Source: Halostella salina (GTDB lineage Archaea; Halobacteriota; Halobacteria; Halobacteriales; Natronoarchaeaceae). From it: a stretch of 64,000 nucleotides of DNA. The notes under the pieces are model-generated. The model was given only the letters and a program-made list of their open reading frames with translations. It made no database searches and was not told the DNA's origin. Shown in pieces: positions 43,303 through 50,786 of the stretch. Positions within the stretch are counted from its first letter, which is position 1. Every line of letters starts with the position of its first letter. The DNA lies in assembly GCF_003675855.1 (NCBI RefSeq), contig NZ_RCIH01000010.1, forward strand, positions 49,343 through 113,342, given 5' to 3'. The translations under genes were made by a program, and so were the position numbers.

Positions 43303-43575
43303 ATGAGCGACGAGACGACGCGCGTCTGGCTGGTCGAGCGGACGTTCGTCCGGGACGAGCTCGGCCTCGTGTCGCTGGTGTACGCCACGCCGGACGGGGA
43401 GCGGTACTACCAGCGGCAGATCTCGGCGAGCGGCCACACCGGTGCCGGTGCCGACGTGACCCGGGAGGTGTCTACCGCCGACCTCCAGCACGTCGACGAC
43501 GAGGAAACGGCCGAGCGGTACGCAAGCGAGGTCGACCGCATGCAGGAACACCACGACCCCGAGGATACGGTCTGA
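43303..43575 (+). CDS. Conserved haloarchaeal hypothetical protein
   Basis: A 90-residue acidic protein: MSDETTRVWLVERTFVRDEL, LGLVSLVYATPDGERYYQRQ, then DDEETAERYASEVDRMQEHH. I recognise the VWLVERT.....LVYATPDGER pattern from other haloarchaeal genomes, where it has no function assigned. No cysteines, signal or membrane segments. Single gene convergent to the ZIP transporter. Confidence 0.7.
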   Translation: MSDETTRVWLVERTFVRDELGLVSLVYATPDGERYYQRQISASGHTGAGADVTREVSTADLQHVDDEETAERYASEVDRMQEHHDPEDTV

Positions 43576-43611
43576 GACTTGCCGTCCTGCGCCGCCCCAC
43601 GGCCGTGGCGC

Positions 43612-44409
43612 TCACACGAACGCCAGCGGGGTCATCAGGACGACGCCGGCCGCGATCCCGCCGACCAGTTCCCGGCGGCCGCCGCCGGGCAGGTCCGCGC
43701 CGGTCTCCAGCGCCTCGGGGACGAACTCGGCGGCGACGAGGTAGATCATCGCGCCGGCGGCGAAGCCGAAGCCGGCGGGCAGGAACTCCCGTGCGGTCCG
43801 GACGAAGTAGAAGGCCAGCACCGCGCCGACCGGTTGCGGGAGGCTGGAGAACACGGCCCACCAGACCATCTTCCACTTGCTGACGCCCATGGCCCGGAGC
43901 GGGATCGAGATGGCGACGCCCTCCGGCACGTTGTGGATCGAGATAGCGACGGTCATAAACACCGCGAGTAGCGGGATCGTAAAGCCCAGCACCGCCGGCC
44001 CCTGCCCGATGTTGAGGTCCGCGAAGGAGACGCCGACGGCGACGCCCTCCGGGAAGCTGTGGACGGTGAGGACGCCGAGGATCAGGACGAGCTTCCTGTA
44101 GTCGGCTTCCTCGTACTTCCGGGGGTGTAGCTCCACCCCGCTGATGACGCGGTGGCTGACGACGACGAGGACGACGCCGGCGACCAACCCCGGGACCACG
44201 TCCCCGATGGTCCCCTCGGCGAGCCCCTCCATGAGCAGTCCGAACAGCGACGCCGACACCATGATCCCCGAAGCAAGCCCCCAGAGGATCACGTTCCAGC
44301 GGTCGCCCACGTCGTCGACGAGGAAGAACGGGACCGCCCCCAGCCCGGTCGCGAGCGCGGTGACGAGACCGGCGACGAACACCAGCGCCAGGTTCCCCAG
44401 CAGGTCCAT
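43612..44409 (-). CDS. ZIP-family metal (zinc/iron) transporter
   Basis: A 265-residue protein with eight hydrophobic segments. The metal path is visible in ILGVLTVHSFPEGVAVGVSF (HS.PEG in helix 4) and TVAISIHNVPEGVAISIPLR (HN.PEG in helix 5), the hallmark of ZIP transporters. EVPEAL-like FVPEALETG is in helix 7. Function: import of Zn2+ or similar divalent ions. It is a single gene between a hypothetical gene and an aminotransferase. Confidence 0.93.
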   Translation of the reverse strand: MDLLGNLALVFVAGLVTALATGLGAVPFFLVDDVGDRWNVILWGLASGIMVSASLFGLLMEGLAEGTIGDVVPGLVAGVVLVVVSHRVISGVELHPRKYEEADYRKLVLILGVLTVHSFPEGVAVGVSFADLNIGQGPAVLGFTIPLLAVFMTVAISIHNVPEGVAISIPLRAMGVSKWKMVWWAVFSSLPQPVGAVLAFYFVRTAREFLPAGFGFAAGAMIYLVAAEFVPEALETGADLPGGGRRELVGGIAAGVVLMTPLAFV

Positions 44410-44549
44410 GTGTGTGACTTGTCGCCTGCGTCTGATAACTCTTCAGCCGACCCCCCTCGACCCCCGGTGTACGGTTCGGCCTCCCCGGCGAAACCGGCGG
44501 ATGCATCACCGACCCGAACGTTATTCGTTCACCGCGCCCACCGGAGCGT

Positions 44550-45704
44550 ATGACCGGTTTAACCGAGCGGGTGCAGCGCGTCGACCGCTCGTCGATCCGC
44601 GTGATGTACGACATGGCCGAGTCGGCCGACCGCGACCTCGTGCGGCTCGAAGTCGGCGAACCTGACTTCGACACGCCCGAACACGTCGTCGACGCTGCCG
44701 CCGAGGCGGCGCGCTCGGGGGATACGCACTACACGGCCAACGCGGGGCTGCCGGAACTGCGTCGGGCGATCGCCGACCGAATGGCCGCGGACTTCGACAT
44801 CCAGACCGAGCCGGACGGGGTCGTCGTCACCAACGGTGGGATGGAGGCGCTCCACCTCGCCGTCCTCTCGGTGGCCGCCCCCGGCGAGGAACTGCTCTAC
44901 CCGACGCCCGGGTGGCCGAACTACGCGTCGCAGGCGTACCTCGCCGACGCCGAACCGGTCGAGGTGGCGATGCCCGCCGACGAGGGCTACCCGCTCGACG
45001 CCGACCGCGTCCGGGCGGCGATGACCGACGACACCGCCGCCGTCGTGCTCTGCTCGCCGTCGAACCCGACGGGTCGGGTGTACGACGAGGACGAAATGCG
45101 CGACGTGGTCGCCGCCGCGGCCGACCACGACGCGTACGTGATCGCCGACGAGGTGTACGGCGGCCTCGCCTACGACCGCGACGTGACTGGAATCGCGGCG
45201 CTCGCCGACCACCCCGAACACGTCCTTACGGTGAACTCCTGCTCGAAGACCTACGCGATGACGGGGTGGCGCGTGGGCTGGCTCGTCGCGCCGCCGGCTA
45301 TCGCCGACGAGGTGGCGAAGATCCACGAGAGCACGACCGCCTGCGCCGGCAGCGTCGCCCAGCGCGCCGCGATAGCTGCGCTGACCGGCCCGCGGGAGCC
45401 GGTCGAGGAGATGTGCGAGCGGTTTCGCGAACGCCGCGACTACGTCGTCGACCGCGTGGCCGACATCGACGGACTCACTTGCCCGCGCCCGGAGGGAGCG
45501 TTCTACGCGTTCCTCGACCCCGCTGTCGAGGGGTCGAGCCTCGAGATCGCCGAGGAACTGCTGGCCGACTACGGCGTCGTGCTCGCGCCCGGCGACGGCT
45601 TCGGCGACGCAGGTGCCGGCCAGCTACGGCTCAGCTTCGCCAACAGCATGGACCGCATCGAGACGGGGTTCGACCGGATCGAGCGGTTCATGGCCGACCG
45701 CTGA
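44550..45704 (+). CDS. Class I/II PLP-dependent aminotransferase
   Basis: A 384-residue aspartate-aminotransferase-fold enzyme. It has LEVGEPDFDTPEHVVDAA, HYTANAGLPELRRAIADRM, VVTNGGMEALHLAV, LCSPSNPTGRVYDEDE, the internal-aldimine lysine in NSCSKTYAMTGWRVGWLV, and a C-terminal GQLRLSFANS with the carboxylate-binding Arg. The substrate cannot be read; with MetY nearby it may act on sulfur or aspartate-family amino acids. Followed by the tandem repeats at 45763-45868. Confidence 0.88.
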   Translation: MTGLTERVQRVDRSSIRVMYDMAESADRDLVRLEVGEPDFDTPEHVVDAAAEAARSGDTHYTANAGLPELRRAIADRMAADFDIQTEPDGVVVTNGGMEALHLAVLSVAAPGEELLYPTPGWPNYASQAYLADAEPVEVAMPADEGYPLDADRVRAAMTDDTAAVVLCSPSNPTGRVYDEDEMRDVVAAAADHDAYVIADEVYGGLAYDRDVTGIAALADHPEHVLTVNSCSKTYAMTGWRVGWLVAPPAIADEVAKIHESTTACAGSVAQRAAIAALTGPREPVEEMCERFRERRDYVVDRVADIDGLTCPRPEGAFYAFLDPAVEGSSLEIAEELLADYGVVLAPGDGFGDAGAGQLRLSFANSMDRIETGFDRIERFMADR

Positions 45705-45762
45705 CGGGATCAAGCGATCCATCGCTGACCGCTGACGGCCACTTCCCCCGCGTTTCGGACAC

Positions 45763-45868
45763 TCGACACCGCCGCTTCCGCTGTCTCCCCACACGCCACC
45801 GTTTCCGCTGTCTCCCCACACGCCACCGTTTCCGCTGTTCCCCCACACGCCACCGTTTCCGCTGTTCG
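45763..45868. repeat. Four-copy 27-bp tandem array resembling origin B boxes
   Basis: Units start near 45763, 45790, 45817 and 45844 at an exact 27-base period. The core is CACACGCCACCGTTTCCGCT followed by GTY. Reverse-complemented, the core GCGGAAAC-GTGGCGTGTG resembles the origin B box CTGAACAGCGGAAGTAGTGG-TGTG. There are no unique spacers, so it is not CRISPR. Confidence 0.7.
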
Positions 45869-45924
45869 CCGGAGTGCCAGTCCGCCGCAGCTGGAGGATC
45901 GTCGGACCGATACCGCGCTCTCGC

Positions 45925-47223
45925 TTACTGCACCGACTCGATCGCGGCGTCGAGGTCGGCGATCACGTCGACCGGGTCCTCGATGCCGACCGAGAGGCGG
46001 ACCATCTCGGGGACGACGCCGCTGGCGGCCTGTTCCTCCTCGGTCAGTTGCTGGTGGGTCGTGCTGGCGGGGTGGATGATCAGCGTCTTGGCGTCGCCGA
46101 CGTTCGCCAGCAGGCTCGCCAGTTCGGTCTCCTCGCACATGCCGCGGGCGGCCTCGTAGGCGGCGTCGCCCTCGCCCGCGAGGCCGAAGGTGATCATCCC
46201 GCCGTAGCCGCCGTCGAGGTACTCCGTGGCCTCTTCGTGGGTTTCGTGGGACTCAAGCCCGGGGTAGTTCACCCAGTCGACGGCGTCGTGTTCCTCGAGG
46301 TACTCGGCGACGGCCATGGCGTTCTCGCAGTGGCGCTCCATCCGGAGCGGGAGCGTCTCGACGCCCTGAAGCGTCTGCCAGGCGTCGAACGGCGACTGCT
46401 GGTTGCCCAGGTCGCGCAGGCCGCGGGCGCGGGCGGCCATTGCGAACGCGGCGTCGCCGAAGCGCTCGCGGAAGTCGACGCCGTGGTACGCCGGGTTCGG
46501 CCCCGCTATCTCCTCGTAGTCGTGCTCCTCCCAGGGGAAGGAGCCGCCGTCGACCAGCACGCCGCCGATGGTCGTGCCGGAGCCGTGGAGCCACTTCGTC
46601 GTCGACTCCCAGACCAGGTCCGCGCCGTGCTCGATCGGCTTGCAGAGGTGGGGCGTCGCGAAGGTGTTGTCGACGAACAGCGGGACGCCCGCGTCGTGAG
46701 CGATCTCCGCGAGGCGGTCGAAGTCGGGCGTCACCAGGGCCGGGTTGCCGATCGTCTCGCAGTGGACGAACGCGGTGTCCTCGTCGATCGCTTCCTCGTA
46801 GGCGTCGTAGTCGAGCGTGTCGACGAACCGGGCCTCGATCCCCCGGCGGGCGGCGGTGTGTTCGAGGTAGGTGTACGTGCCGCCGTACAGCGACGACGCC
46901 GAGACGACGTTGTCGCCGACCGAGGCGAGCATCGTCGTGGCGAGGTTGAACGCGGCCATCCCGCTGGAGGTCGCGACTGCGCCGGTGCCGCCCTCCAGGC
47001 TGGCGAGGCGCTGCTCCAGCGTCTCGACGGTCGGGTTGCCGATCCGGCTGTAGATGTAGCCCGCCTTGTCGAGCCCGAACTGGGCCGCAGCATCGGCGGC
47101 GTCGTCGAAGACGTAGGACGTGGTCTGGTGGATCGCCGGCGCACGAGAGCCGGTTGCCGGGTCCGGTTCCTGGCCGTCGTGGAGGCTACGCGTCTCGAAG
47201 CCGCGGTCTGAGTCGTCCGTCAT
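45925..47223 (-). CDS. O-acetylhomoserine sulfhydrylase / cysteine-type PLP enzyme (MetY family)
   Basis: A 432-residue Cys/Met-metabolism PLP enzyme. Features are FETRSLHDGQEPDPATGSRA, PAIHQTTSYVFDDAADA, YSRIGNPTVETLEQRLA, SSGMAAFNLATTMLA, SLYGGTYTYLEHT, VDNTFATPHLCKPIEHGAD, the PLP lysine in ESTTKWLHGSGTTIGGVLVD, and SVGIEDPVDVIADLDAAI. MetY makes homocysteine from O-acetylhomoserine and sulfide. I chose ATG 47223, since the extension to 47319 is not typical of the family. Confidence 0.9.
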   Translation of the reverse strand: MTDDSDRGFETRSLHDGQEPDPATGSRAPAIHQTTSYVFDDAADAAAQFGLDKAGYIYSRIGNPTVETLEQRLASLEGGTGAVATSSGMAAFNLATTMLASVGDNVVSASSLYGGTYTYLEHTAARRGIEARFVDTLDYDAYEEAIDEDTAFVHCETIGNPALVTPDFDRLAEIAHDAGVPLFVDNTFATPHLCKPIEHGADLVWESTTKWLHGSGTTIGGVLVDGGSFPWEEHDYEEIAGPNPAYHGVDFRERFGDAAFAMAARARGLRDLGNQQSPFDAWQTLQGVETLPLRMERHCENAMAVAEYLEEHDAVDWVNYPGLESHETHEEATEYLDGGYGGMITFGLAGEGDAAYEAARGMCEETELASLLANVGDAKTLIIHPASTTHQQLTEEEQAASGVVPEMVRLSVGIEDPVDVIADLDAAIESVQ

Positions 47224-47315
47224 CGACGGGACGTTCGCTTCCGACCCCCTTACAGCTTCCCCGAACCGAGATGTCGGAAAGTATTGCGACTGCGTGGGGG
47301 TCGGTCGTCGATCCG

Positions 47316-47774
47316 TCACCCGGCGTCGTGGAACTCGGCGAGGACGGACTCGGGGACCGGATTGACGTAGTCGAACGGCTCGTCCGCACAGAGGCGCTCG
47401 AAGTCGCGGTCGGTCGTGACGAGCGCGTCGACGTCCGCGGTTCTCGCCAGCGCCAGGTAGAAGCAGTCGTAGACGTCGTGGTTCTTCTCGGCGCTGATCT
47501 CGAAGGCGTCGAGCGTCGTCCGTCCATCGACATCGACGAACTCCATCGGGTACCGGAGCAGCGAGGAGACGGCGTTTCGGGCCTCGACGGCGTCGAAACC
47601 CAGGTCCTCAAGCACCCACTGGACCCGGAGCGGCAGATAGCCGAAGACGACGAGGGTCCCGTCGCCCTGCAGCGCCGGCACCAGTTCCTCCGCGACGTAC
47701 GGATGGCCGGGGTGGTCCTCGACGAGCTGGATCGCCAGCGCGTTCACGTCCGGCAGCACGCGGCGGCCCGTCAT
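47316..47774 (-). CDS. PIN-domain toxin (VapC-like)
   Basis: A 152-residue PIN-domain RNase. MTGRRVLPDVNALAIQLVED supplies the first acidic residue, SAEKNHDVYDCFYLALARTA the third and DALVTTDRDFERL the fourth. It overlaps the AbrB-type antitoxin gene by 4 bases (ATGA), with the antitoxin first, as in vapBC-like operons. The in-frame extension to 47825 overlaps the antitoxin and is rejected. Known role: toxin cleaving tRNA or other RNA when the antitoxin is lost, which stabilises plasmids or islands. Confidence 0.85.
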   Translation of the reverse strand: MTGRRVLPDVNALAIQLVEDHPGHPYVAEELVPALQGDGTLVVFGYLPLRVQWVLEDLGFDAVEARNAVSSLLRYPMEFVDVDGRTTLDAFEISAEKNHDVYDCFYLALARTADVDALVTTDRDFERLCADEPFDYVNPVPESVLAEFHDAG

Positions 47775-48052
47775 CGCTCGCCGAACGTCGCCGCCCCGGC
47801 GTCGCGGAACGTCTCGTCGCCCCACTCCCCGTCCCGGGTCAGCGTCTCCAGTTCCGGCAACTGCCGCACGAGCCGGATGTCACCGCCCTCGCGGACGACC
47901 CGGAACTCCGTGCCGCCCTCGATCCGGAGGTCGTCCCGCAGGGGCTTCGGGATCGTCAGGCGGCCGCGGTCGTTGACTTCCGCGGTACCGTACTCCTCGG
48001 CATCGTCCGGGGACTCCTCGGCGTTTCCGGGGTCGCCGTCCTCCGTGTTCAC
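47771..48052 (-). CDS. AbrB/MazE-type antitoxin (VapB-like)
   Basis: A 93-residue protein. Residues about 20-65 form a SpoVT/AbrB swapped-hairpin domain: YGTAEVNDRGRLTIPKPLRD, DLRIEGGTEFRVVREGGDIR. The C-terminal tail would wrap the PIN toxin encoded next. The TATA-like TTTATGG on the minus strand (about 48088-48097) lies roughly 40 bases upstream. It shares the divergent control region with the RiPP-like/radical SAM operon. Confidence 0.85.
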   Translation of the reverse strand: MNTEDGDPGNAEESPDDAEEYGTAEVNDRGRLTIPKPLRDDLRIEGGTEFRVVREGGDIRLVRQLPELETLTRDGEWGDETFRDAGAATFGER

Positions 48053-48140
48053 TGTATCACCTCAACTGGATCGAACGAACCTGATCACCATAAATTGCGG
48101 TGACCACATCGTTCGCATTTCGATCGCCCGCGTCACTCGC

Positions 48141-48159
48141 GTTCCCAGCGACTGGGAAC
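48141..48159 (+). promoter_or_regulatory. Perfect 19-bp dyad before the radical SAM operon
   Basis: GTTCCCAG-CGA-CTGGGAAC with perfect 8-base arms, centred 50 bases before the ATG at 48200. It is the best match to the GTTYYCAG-N3-CTGRGAAC class. A second palindrome GTTCGGCCGAAC follows at 48180-48191. Confidence 0.7.
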
Positions 48160-48199
48160 GCCCGGCCCCGGTTTTGTGCGTTCGGCCGAACGTACAGGT

Positions 48200-48499
48200 A
48201 TGGTCGAGAAGGCACGACGGAACGAGGTCGGCGACCATCCCCGCGGCGGCGACGGGCGCGAGTGGGAGGTGTTCGTCCGCGAGGACGAGGACGACCCGAT
48301 GCGACACGTCGGGAGCGTCAGCGCGCCGTCGCCCGAAGTCGCCCATGAGCAGGCGACGCGGCTGTTCGCGTGGTTCGCGACGGACGTGTGGATCTGCCCC
48401 GCCGACGAGACGCACCGGTTCTCGACACACGACCTGGACGACGAGGCGACGCCCGCGCCGCACCCGGACGAGGGGGAGGGCCGCACCCACGAGCTATGA
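48200..48499 (+). CDS. Radical-SAM-partnered protein of the Htur_1727 type (PaaB-like fold), candidate RiPP
   Basis: A 99-residue protein: MVEKARRNEVGDHPRGGDGR, EWEVFVREDEDDPMRHVGSV, SAPSPEVAHEQATRLFAWFA, TDVWICPADETHRFSTHDLD. WEVFVR....P.RHVGSV.A...E.A...A and the VWICPAD end match the PaaB subunit pattern of phenylacetyl-CoA epoxidase. Similar haloarchaeal proteins are named Htur_1727 family, radical-SAM-partnered candidate RiPP. The stop overlaps the radical SAM start (ATGA), so the two are tightly coupled. It has one Cys, in the WICPAD motif. Whether it is a peptide precursor or a carrier protein is unknown. Confidence 0.75.
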   Translation: MVEKARRNEVGDHPRGGDGREWEVFVREDEDDPMRHVGSVSAPSPEVAHEQATRLFAWFATDVWICPADETHRFSTHDLDDEATPAPHPDEGEGRTHEL

Positions 48500-49701
48500 T
48501 CTCGGTCAGCAAACTCCTCTGTGACATGGACGCCGAGGGCGACGGCCTGCGCTACGACGCGGCCGACGAGTCCGACGCCGACCAGATCCGCCGGCGGAAA
48601 CAGCGGCGGCCGGTCGTCGTCTGGAACACGACCAAGCAGTGCAACCTCTACTGCGAGCACTGCTACGCCGCGGCGACCGAGGAGGCCGCCCCCGGCGAAC
48701 TGTCGACCGCCGAAGGCAAACGCCTGCTGGACGATCTGGCCGACTACGGCGTCCCGGTCGTCCTCTTCTCGGGCGGCGAGCCGCTCGTCCGCGACGACCT
48801 GACCGAACTCGTGGCTTACGCCGCGGACAACGGCATCCGGCCGGTCCTGTCGACGAACGGGACGCTGATCACCGAAGAGCGGGCGGCGGACCTCCGTGAC
48901 GCGGGCCTGCAGTACGCCGGCGTCTCCGTCGACGGCCTCGCCGAGCGCAACGACGCGTTCCGCGGGCAGGAGGGCGCGTTCGACGCCGCCGTCCGCGGGA
49001 TCGAGGCCTGCCTCGACGCGGGGCTGAAAACCGGCCTGCGCTACACGATCACCGAGCGGACCGCCCCGGACCTGGAGGACGTGGTCGACTTCCTCTACGA
49101 CGTGGGCGTCGACCGCTTCTGCTTCTACCACCTCGACTACGGCGGCCGGGGCGCGGCCATCCGCGACGCGGACCTCGCCCCCGAGGAGAAGCGCCGGGCG
49201 GTCGAGCGCGTCTGCGACATGACCCGCGAGTACCACGAGCGCGGCGAGGAGATCGAGACGCTGCTGGTCGGCAACTACTGCGACGCCGCGTACCTCGTGG
49301 AGTACGCCCGGGACCGCCTCGGCGACGCCCACGCCGAGCGCGTCCGGGAGTACCTGCGGCGCAACGGCGGCGACCCCGCGGGCGAGCGCGTCGCCGACGT
49401 GGACTACCAGGGCAACGTCCACCTCACGCAGTTCTGGCAGGGGTACTCGCTGGGCAACGTCCGGGACCGCTCCTTCGGCGCGATGTGGGAGGACGAGTCG
49501 AACCCGCTGCTCCGGGCGCTCCGCGAGCGCGAGGACCACCTCACCGGGAAGTGTGCGGGCTGCCAGTACCGTGACGTCTGCCGCGGCGCGTCGCGCCTGC
49601 GCTCGCTCGCCGCCCACGACCACCCCTTCGGGCCGGACCCGCAGTGTTACCTCACGGACGCGGAGGTCACGGGCGACGTGGCGGGGTCGACGGCCGACTG
49701 A
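48496..49701 (+). CDS. Radical SAM/SPASM protein, AhbC/NirJ-like
   Basis: A 401-residue protein. MISVSKLLCDMDAEGDGLRY matches the unusual N-terminus of AhbC-like proteins. The radical SAM cluster is NTTKQCNLYCEHCYAAAT (CX3CX2C), followed by VVLFSGGEPLVRDDLTELVA. The C-terminal SPASM-type cluster includes GKCAGCQYRDVCRGASRLRS and PDPQCYLTDAE. AhbC removes acetate groups from didecarboxysiroheme in the archaeal heme pathway; NirJ acts in heme d1. The coupled upstream Htur_1727-type gene leaves open a RiPP-maturase role. ATG 48496 fits both the family start and the ATGA overlap. Confidence 0.82.
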   Translation: MISVSKLLCDMDAEGDGLRYDAADESDADQIRRRKQRRPVVVWNTTKQCNLYCEHCYAAATEEAAPGELSTAEGKRLLDDLADYGVPVVLFSGGEPLVRDDLTELVAYAADNGIRPVLSTNGTLITEERAADLRDAGLQYAGVSVDGLAERNDAFRGQEGAFDAAVRGIEACLDAGLKTGLRYTITERTAPDLEDVVDFLYDVGVDRFCFYHLDYGGRGAAIRDADLAPEEKRRAVERVCDMTREYHERGEEIETLLVGNYCDAAYLVEYARDRLGDAHAERVREYLRRNGGDPAGERVADVDYQGNVHLTQFWQGYSLGNVRDRSFGAMWEDESNPLLRALREREDHLTGKCAGCQYRDVCRGASRLRSLAAHDHPFGPDPQCYLTDAEVTGDVAGSTAD

Positions 49702-49832
49702 CGGGGTCGACGGCCGACTGACGGGTTCGGTCACCGGCTCTCGATGACTGCGCCGTCGTGACTGCTCGTACCGTCGCAGTCAGGTAGCAAAAAACGGACA
49801 GCGCGTGGAACCCGGAACCGACGGGTCCGGGA

Positions 49833-50363
49833 CTACTCCTCGACGACGACTGCGCCCTTCATCCCGAGCGTCTCGTGGGGCGTGCAGTAGTAGAGGTAGA
49901 CGCCGGGCGTCTCGAACGTGTGCTCGTGGCTGTACTCGGGCGTCTCGATGGCCTCGTCGCCGCTCCAGTCGGCCCCGTCGGGCGTGGACTCCACCGCGAC
50001 GTTGTGCGACCCCTGCACCCAGTTCCAGGTGATCGTCGTCCCCGTCGAGACGCGGACCGCCGCGGGCCCGTACGCGTTCGCGCCGTTCGCGCCGACGGAC
50101 ACTTCGACGGAGCCGGACCCCGTCTCGTCGACGACGCCGCTGTAGTTGTTCGCCTCGCTCAGGTAGTCCTCGACCGCCGAGGGCGCGCCGCCACCGCCGC
50201 CGGAGTCACCGTCGCCACCACCGGAATCACCGTCACCGCCACCACCGGTGCCGCCACCGCTGCCGCTGTCGGAGGAACAGCCAGCCAGCAGCACTGTGGA
50301 CGCGGTCGCTCCAGCCGTTACCGTCAGGAACCGACGCCTGTCGAGGTCGTTGTGTTCGGTCAT
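49833..50363 (-). CDS. Halocyanin, Tat-exported lipoprotein
   Basis: A 176-residue blue copper protein. Tat/lipobox signal: DRRRFLTVTAGATASTVLLAGC, in short RRR at 9-11 and Cys 29. A Gly/Ser/Asp-rich spacer follows (about 30-60). The cupredoxin domain has WNWVQGSHNVAVESTPDG (His) and YLYYCTPHETLGMKGAVVV (Cys, His, Met), all type 1 ligands present. It is very similar to the halocyanin at 56504-57214 (WVQGSHNVAVESTP in both). A variant dyad lies at 50412-50430. Likely electron donor to NirK or acceptor in the respiratory chain. Confidence 0.93.
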   Translation of the reverse strand: MTEHNDLDRRRFLTVTAGATASTVLLAGCSSDSGSGGGTGGGGDGDSGGGDGDSGGGGGAPSAVEDYLSEANNYSGVVDETGSGSVEVSVGANGANAYGPAAVRVSTGTTITWNWVQGSHNVAVESTPDGADWSGDEAIETPEYSHEHTFETPGVYLYYCTPHETLGMKGAVVVEE

Positions 50364-50411
50364 TGGTCGACAGTCGAAACGTAGGACTGCACCCTTTTAC
50401 GTAGCCGGACC

Positions 50412-50430
50412 GCCCCAGGGCGATGGGAAC
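50412..50430 (-). promoter_or_regulatory. Variant 19-bp dyad before the 50363 halocyanin gene
   Basis: Read on the minus strand, GTTCCCAT-CGC-CCTGGGGC, centred 58 bases before the start; the right arm is degenerate. A weaker member of the class. Confidence 0.45.
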
Positions 50431-50454
50431 CGTCCGAAGATTTAAATACAGCCG

Positions 50455-50784
50455 TCAGCCGCTCCCGTCGCCGAACAGGTCGAGCGCCGTCGCGACGGCG
50501 TCGTCGTCCTCGGCGGAGCGCAGGGCCTCGGTCGGCGCGTCGACGAGCGTCCCGGTGATGCGTTCGGACATGCGGACGACCGCGCGGCGCTGCCCGTCCG
50601 TGAGTTCGCCCGCCGCCTCCAGCCGCCGGAGCGCGGCGGCTACCTCCTCACGACGGATCGCCTCGGCACGGCGGCGGACCCGGTCCGCCGCGGCCGCCGG
50701 ATCCGGGTCGGTGGCGACCACCGGGTCGCGGTCCGTGACGGTCTCCGGGTCGCGCTCGTCGGCCATGGTTGCGTCGCCGGACAT
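50455..50784 (-). CDS. Stand-alone HemA-type dimerisation-domain protein
   Basis: A 109-residue protein. Its helical part, RVRRRAEAIRREEVAAALRR, LEAAGELTDGQRRAVVRMSE, RITGTLVDAPTEALRSAEDD, matches the C-terminal dimerisation domain of glutamyl-tRNA reductase (RAEEIR..E...AL..L....E......T..I...LL..P..ALR). There is no catalytic or NADPH domain. The start ATG 50784 lies 2 bases after the radical SAM stop, in one operon. A MADERD start at 50766 is possible. It may regulate heme synthesis or bind a heme-pathway enzyme (inference). Confidence 0.72.
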   Translation of the reverse strand: MSGDATMADERDPETVTDRDPVVATDPDPAAAADRVRRRAEAIRREEVAAALRRLEAAGELTDGQRRAVVRMSERITGTLVDAPTEALRSAEDDDAVATALDLFGDGSG

Positions 50785-50786
50785 GG

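Noticed and set aside
45763..45868. CRISPR array
   Set aside because: The 27-bp units are contiguous without unique spacers, and no cas genes occur; the sequence resembles origin B boxes.
48496..49701. Heme d1 biosynthesis (NirJ) as the function of this radical SAM protein
   Set aside because: The nitrite reductase here is the copper type, so heme d1 is not needed; AhbC-like heme or RiPP roles fit better.
49683..49726. Tandem GGGGTCGACGGCCGACTGAC repeat at the end of the AhbC-like gene
   Set aside because: Only two copies, covering the stop codon; looks like a small local duplication without functional sign.
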